A DNA stretch of 64,000 bases, taken from Halichondria panicea. Lineage: Eukaryota; Porifera; Demospongiae; Suberitida; Halichondriidae. The position numbers and the translations under genes were made by a program. Of this stretch, positions 58,384 to 64,000 are shown piece after piece; position 1 is the stretch's first letter, and every line of letters begins with the position of its first letter. Where the stretch lies: the NCBI RefSeq assembly GCF_963675165.1, contig NC_087388.1, forward strand, positions 5,985,651 through 6,049,650. Direction: 5' to 3'. Below the pieces are notes generated by a model, which did not search any database, was not told where the DNA came from, and worked only from the letters and a program-made list of their open reading frames with translations.

Positions 58384-59190
58384 ATTGCACCTCTCACAGA
58401 CCTGCCATGCAAGTGAAGCATTCTTGTATTTATCAAAATAATGTTGTCTCAATAATATAAATACCTTACTCACTTGCATACAGTCTTTGCCAGATTGATA
58501 TAGAGATTCTAATGGAGTAGCTAGCTCCAATGCACACTATTAGTATATCCCAAAAAGAGTATAGTATATTCATTACAGGGGATTGTCAATACATGTCATG
58601 CAGTCATGAGATTGACTCTGAGAGCTTATTCACTGCTACACCTGCACTGCACATGCATGTTGCATAAAGGCTCCATGTGGAATGCACAATTCAATAAAAT
58701 AGTTAGGACATGTCTCACAGTATCACTAATACTCCTAGCTATAGCTGACAACGTCCAATCAGATTGTTCGATTCTTGGAACTCTTCTGTACACACTCTTT
58801 AAGTTTTAAATAGAGACGTCAGTTGAGGTGGGGTCCAAGTTCACTCCGACTGAATTTCTCTGTCGATGATATTAATTATACAGACACCGAGGTGCTTGTC
58901 AAGACCGGAACTGTGCAGATAACTTGCTACAGCAGATGCCACACCTGCATGCTTAGAATGACATTCATTAGCTGAACACAAACACTACTCCTCCATAACC
59001 ACTACAATATTATCAGGGCCTATAATTATGTATGTGCAGTCAAGTGTTCCAGCCTCCTCTGACTACAAGCTAGGGAAATCCCCTACAGTCAAGCATCATG
59101 CAATTTATTGCCTCAATGTGACGGATTGTAATTACATGTACATGAAAGCTGGTGGACTTGCTGTATTATACCTCATCACAAATACATCAG
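58384..59190. other. Upstream region of the minus-strand receptor
   Basis: The open frame continues upstream of the ATG at 58383 to 58530, but its first part runs through gtgagtaag, a likely splice donor, so 58440-58530 may be a 5' untranslated exon. Beyond that no gene was supported. Confidence 0.4.
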
Positions 59191-59192
59191 AA

Positions 59193-59560
59193 TCAGTATA
59201 ATTGTAGAGGGCATCCGAGTGATTGTTTCCTTTCTATAAATATGCAAGTTTCCAATCCTCTGACCATTTGTACGGCCATATCTGTTGAGAGTATACCCAA
59301 GTTTTCACCCGTTTCGTCTATAACCAGAACTTCTTTGTCTTCTCTTTGATTCTCTTGCCTCTTTGGTTCGTCTTCTTGATCAGTCAAGATTTGCCGACAT
59401 CTCCTCTGTTTGTTACTAGCAGTGAGGTTGAGATGGAGCGTGTGGAGGCGAGTAGTGTGTGGGCGTGGAGTGGGTTATGATGGAACAGTGAACAGTGACC
59501 GTATGATCCATCGGCTGCTTGAGTGGTATGAAGTTGTAAATAACAGCAATTCTTAATAAT
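59193..59560 (-). pseudogene. Possible mitochondrial IF-3 N-terminal fragment
   Basis: On the minus strand a frame reads EDKEVLVIDETGENLGILST then DMAVQMV, resembling the N-terminal domain of translation initiation factor 3 (the pattern VxxID..GENLG..S...A). Just upstream, in another frame, LASTSTRSIST-like sequence (LLASTRSISTSLL) could be a mitochondrial presequence; a one-base shift or short splice would join the two. The upstream 115 bases are duplicated at 46566-46680. No C-terminal IF-3 domain was found, so this is probably a displaced gene fragment. Confidence 0.35.
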
Positions 59561-59669
59561 TCTATAAAAATGGTACAAATCCTACATGTACAAATAATTT
59601 TGAAGCAACTCCATTCGTTTTTTCTTGAGTTAATTTTATATCAATGTCAGTTCTATATACTCACGTTAA

Positions 59670-61922
59670 TTACATGACACGAACTCTATTGCTACTTTTT
59701 AGCTTCTTAATGTATAAGATTGCCACGGGCACTAAAAGCAACAGAACAAATACTGTAATCAGTAGTATCAGTAGTAGCCACAAAGCAAATGATGAGAATA
59801 TTGAATACGAATACTGGATTTCTGATTTCCTTACTACATCACTAGTGTTTCGTTTGGGAACAACTCCTATGATACACAATTCTGGTCTGTTCACAAAACT
59901 GTCGAAGTTGTGATTGCACTCTGTTATAGTTGTTATTGAGCAAAGGCTTGTAAACGAGCTAGTTGAGTATTCCTCATTCCGACCATTGATACGATATGTT
60001 ATGTTGCTCATGACATGTGAGTTGGCTTTAAAATGGACGCCAAAAAAATAATAACTATTTTCTGCAAGCATGATACCGATCGGGTAATTATCATTTTTAA
60101 TGCAGTACTCCATATAGGTGAACATCCAAGATCCATTGTGCAAAAAGGATTTGTATTCATCGACATTGTCAAAAACTACCAAAACAACTGGGCATTCCGA
60201 GCTTTTATAGTCTGCTGCTACTTGAATTTGCAACCTCAGAGAAACGTTATATGGTGCATAGAGCTCATAAATTGGAGTATTTTCTTCTGGAGTGAGTATT
60301 CCTTCCTCGTATATTGTGGTATTTTCTTTTCTGATATCATCACAATTGTTGATGTTGAAGTGAATTGAGATGTTAGTATTAGTGATCTCATTGATTGCTA
60401 GCTGCTTTACATTCGGTCCGACTCGAGCTATAGGTAGTACTGATTGCTGGATCAGTTGAGTGATATGTACTGAACCATCAAAACTTTCTGATTCTTGGTC
60501 TATGAGTATTGTGGTGAAGATTGTTGTAACAGCAAAAATGAGTGTGAAGATAGTAATCATATAAAAGAAAAACAATTTATTATATTTTCTCCTCTCCTTG
60601 CTAGTAAAAAATGAGCGACGTGGAGTTGGATGATTCTTATCGAATGATGGATGGATTGTAGTCGGAGTGCAGCATCGACACAGTATCTATATAATAGTAT
60701 AGTCCAATGAAAGGGAATGTACATTATTATAAATGAGGTTAGCCTCAGACACTGCATGCGTGCAATAGCTATAATTATGTAATTACCTTGGACATCCAAA
60801 CGTCACTGTGGTTGTTAACAAAGTCGAGGCATCTGGCCTTTATGGTATCCTGCTGCATGTACAGTTAATAGAGTATCACCAGTATTATTATACTGGCTAC
60901 TAAAGTTTAGATCATAATTATTTGTCACACATCAGTTGTGCAATTAATTGTGGGAGAACCGCAAACATTTATCTACTACATCTTACCTGCTTTGAATCAG
61001 TAATTATAAGACCATCCTTATCAGAGTTTGAATCATTGAATTGTGTGCGGAGTTCATTTATGACTTCTGAACCTCGCGGCAAGGTAGTAGAGTTCTTTAC
61101 AGGAGAACAAACATGTGGAGGATCCTTTCTAGGATTTGTAATGTACTCGGAATCTGTTGTCTCATCAATAATTATTGGTTGACTTGACTCTGAATCATCA
61201 CCCCGAACATTTCTTGATCGTATGGTACGGCCATGCAGTTTAGCCCGGCTTTGATCTGCATGCATGCACGAATATACATTATCAAGGGCATATAAAAGAA
61301 GAGAGGGCAGCAATAGCGAAACAGCGTGGGCGGATGAATGTGCACTATAGATAGTGAGCTGCTCTCTTATAATTATACGCCTTTGGTATTATACCAGTGA
61401 GCATATCAACCTACATAATAAGCTGGAATTGGGAGCATCCACTGTAGATGCATCAGTTGTTGAATTTCCACCATCTTTTTGAGTACTGGTGGATTCATCT
61501 GCGAGCACGATGTTATACATGCATGCATGCATGTGCGGTCAAAATCATTGAGGAATGTTTTACCTACACTTGGTGACATTGCATCTGTTATCCTGTGTAT
61601 GTGTTCATCTGACTGAGAAATTAGACAAACGTTGATTGTTGGAATGTTGGCAAATATTTCATCGCACTCGACCAGCACTCTCAACACTTCTTGATGTTGC
61701 TTTTGATATGCAATGTCAAAGGCAGTTAATCCAACGTTATTTCTAGCGTTGACATCACTGATCATGAGCTTAAGAAGATATTCGGCAGCTCCTTCGTTGT
61801 TGAATCGAGCAGCTATGTGAAGAGGTGTGTCTCCATCTTCATTCACAACTGAGATATTATGATGGTGTGTTTCGACCAATTGGGTGACTAAGAGTCCCCA
61901 CTTTGACCAGTCCCAGCGACAG
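59670..61922 (-). pseudogene. Ankyrin two-transmembrane receptor, 5' truncated
   Basis: Exons: 61922-61564 (ankyrin, starting in mid-repeat at CCRWDWSKWGLLVTQ), 61498-61415 (linker), 61255-60987 (linker), 60852-60787 (22 codons, DTIKARCLDFVNNHSDVWMS), 60686-59670 (transmembrane 1, ectodomain with CPVVLVVFDNVDEY, SYYFFG and LCIIGVVPKR, transmembrane 2, short basic tail). All phases fit those of the gene at 9609-3383, and no stop interrupts them. The 5' break falls inside the first ankyrin repeat where the paralogue continues HLACRWDW; here a TTTTTACAG sequence precedes it, usable as an acceptor. No CARD, domain X or start was found up to 64000. The last exon has a 23-residue insertion relative to the paralogue before transmembrane 1. 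It may survive as part of a chimeric gene with exons beyond the window. Confidence 0.65.
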
Positions 61923-64000
61923 CACTGTAAAAACAAACGTGTTACCGTAACACACGTGTAGCGTGTCACATGTGTGCTAAATTGCTCTACGTATGTCAAA
62001 TCAGCACATTAGTAAGTATATGCGTGCTATTTTAGCCCACTGGTACCACTTTAACCCATGTGTATGTGTGTTACACATGTGCTAATTGACCCAACGTGTG
62101 TTATATAAGCACAGTAGTAAACTACATGTGTGCTATTTCAGCACTGGTATTACAGCAATAGAATGTGGTATATTACGGTTTATAATCAAGTGTAGTGATA
62201 ATTGTAGTGATATTTGAGCCATTTCTGAGAGTGAGTAGCATCACTAACTTGATTAGTAAATTATTATGGCATGTGAGCACTGATCTAAGTCAACATAAGA
62301 AAGTTTGGATCATGTCTAATTATAGATATCTTGCTGACAGGTGGTACAGTCTTTATCCTTCATAAAAGAGCAAGAGAAGACCATTGAGTTCTCATTTATA
62401 AAGTATTTTGTTTGTTGGCTGTTTTAAATCTTTTTTTAGCTTTTCTATATAAAGCCCAGTGCAGAAGTTGCTACGCGCATGCGCAGTTTCTAGTTGCTAT
62501 AGCTCCTTCGCAGCTGGATTCTAGAACAAAAGCAGAAGAGTCAAAAGCAGTCTAAAGGATACCACCAAGGACCAAGAGTTGTTTAAAAGCTGAAAGAGCT
62601 GAAAGAGGATGGTGCCAAGACCAGGGTAGCAAGTGGTGAGTTTCTCCAGACAGTTGTTCTGGCTAGCTGTACACAACAGTACAAAAATAATAATACCTAT
62701 ATTTATACTTCGCAGCTGCAGCTTGTAGCCTATACTACTAAGATACTACTAGGAGACTACACTATAGAGTGTCTAAAATAAGGAGGGACCAGGAGTTAGT
62801 TAAAAGCTGAAAGAGGATTGTTTCATGACCAGACTCGACTGCATGGAGTAAAGCAAGTGTTTTTCTAGGTGAGTTTCTCCAGGCAGTTGTTCTGGCTATA
62901 GCTGTTGACTGAAAATGATAATACCTACCTGTTTGTATTAATGGCAGGCATTGACGGAAAAAGGCTATGGTTATTTGTGGATGACTTTGACGAGCTGTAT
63001 ATATAGTTCCAACCCAGTGGACAGGCTTCAGCACCTTGTTCATGTTCACACCCAACTGTACTTCGGCACTCAACTAGATATGGTAAATCATTCTATTTGT
63101 ACTATAAAATTAGCGACCCATTCCATAGCAGTGCATATATCCATTCCACGTGGCTATAATAAAATTAATTGTACAGCTCCAATGGTAGAACTATAATTAT
63201 ACTTGCCAGTTTTAAAGCATTCCCTTTTGAATACGTTTGCGTAGCTGATTAGTTAGCATGTGTGTGTGAGCGACCATAACCAACCAACAAGCTAAAATGT
63301 ATGCTGCTACTGCTGATACATATTGGGTACAGATATATAATAGATAGATCACAATTAGTCTTGGCTCTATAACAGTAATATTCGAGGCAACCAGGTCACT
63401 GTAGCGTTGTTAGCTCCACCCTATTCTAAGAACTATAAACACTCTTTTAGAATAATTATTCTAACAATTGTATAGCCTCGATTTCATGCCGCGCGTTGTA
63501 ATTCTAACCTAAGCGCCAGAAAATATGTACCGTGTGAGGTGCAAAATTTTGTGTTTTTCGAGGCCAAGTAAAAACTGCACCCACTGGTATTTCATTCTTG
63601 GTAGGTGGTTTCCTGTCATTGAAACATTACAACTGCGAGCATCTATTCTGAAGGCAAATAGCACTCGCGAAATGTTCTCGATATACATGTACGGTACTCG
63701 GTGCTCAAATTGAGCAAAGCAAAAATTGGGACTTGCCCCTTTATTGTAGGTAGTAGGGAGACACTGTGTGTAATTATTATGTGCCTTTTATTTAAACAAA
63801 AGGTGATTGCGTATGTTTTGATAGCCCATAATTATGACATAAACAACAATTGGAGTGGCATGGTCATCACATCAATATACATAATTATGTTGCATGGTCT
63901 TCATTTGTCTCCATTTCGATCCTTTGTAGGCATGGCTCTATCCTGAAATTTCATCACCGAAGACGATTGCCAAGAAGGCCGTACCTGCCTCTGCATGTTG
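61923..64000. repeat. Repeat region with duplicated exon-like units
   Basis: 61925-62150 is rich in ACACATGTGTGCTA words. 62520-62690 and 62755-62910 are diverged direct repeats sharing GACCA(A/G)GAGTT, AAAAGCTGAAAGAGGAT and GTGAGTTTCTCCAG(A/G)CAG, with a possible GTGAGT donor after each. They recall the duplicated units in the transposon at 23743. No protein-coding gene was recognised to the end of the window. Confidence 0.45.

Overview
The window is animal nuclear DNA. Short GT-AG introns split the genes, and the proteins combine CARD-like and Death-fold domains, ankyrin repeats and membrane-anchored glycosylated ectodomains. No bacterial operon, CRISPR array, rRNA or tRNA was recognised. 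The AT-rich composition, the frequent palindrome TATAATTATA and the style of the death-fold domains suggest a demosponge such as Amphimedon; this is inference from remembered sequence style, not a search.

One gene family dominates. I count ten copies of a cassette made of a transmembrane segment, a Cys-containing ectodomain of about 230 residues and a second C-terminal hydrophobic segment. The ectodomain signatures are roughly CPVxLVxxDxxxxYxxF, SYYxxG and FCIVGxVP. Different cytosolic modules precede the cassette: CARD-linker (16477-18965), CARD-ankyrin (50555-53802), CARD-domain X-ankyrin-Death (9609-3383), CARD-domain X-ankyrin (58383-54431), Death-linker (minus strand near 0-2 kb, 11.6-13.2 kb and 13.9-16.1 kb) and CARD alone (40766-39181). 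I call the family death-fold/two-transmembrane receptors. Three members can be read across every intron in one consistent phase: 9609-3383 (about 1262 aa), 50555-53802 (about 846 aa) and 16477-18965 (about 529 aa). The rest are frameshifted, truncated or missing splice sites, the picture of a birth-and-death cluster.

Layout: 0-2.8 kb, a broken Death receptor and an orphan CARD-ankyrin 3' piece head to head; 3.4-9.6 kb, the large intact receptor; 10-10.7 kb, possible helical-repeat exons; 11.6-16.1 kb, two decayed Death receptors; 16.5-19 kb, an intact CARD receptor; 19.7-22.5 kb, domain X pseudogenes; 23.6-27 kb, nested DNA transposons and a Crypton-type recombinase remnant; 27.5-28.9 kb, a broken CARD-ankyrin gene; 29-33.9 kb, Mutator-like elements and RecQ-like fragments; 34.1-35.7 kb, a small membrane Death-domain gene; 37-38.7 kb, a broken receptor; 39.2-40.8 kb, a CARD receptor pseudogene; 41-44.4 kb, two non-LTR retrotransposon remnants; 45.1-46 kb, two divergent CARD-only genes; 48-50.5 kb, Mutator-like and hAT-like elements; 50.5-53.8 kb, the intact CARD-ankyrin receptor; 54.4-61.9 kb, two minus-strand receptors; 62-64 kb, a repeat with duplicated exon-like units.

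If the proteins are made as read, the N-terminal death-fold and ankyrin parts would lie in the cytosol and the ectodomain outside, giving a receptor that could carry extracellular recognition directly to CARD or Death adaptors. Ligand and function are unknown.
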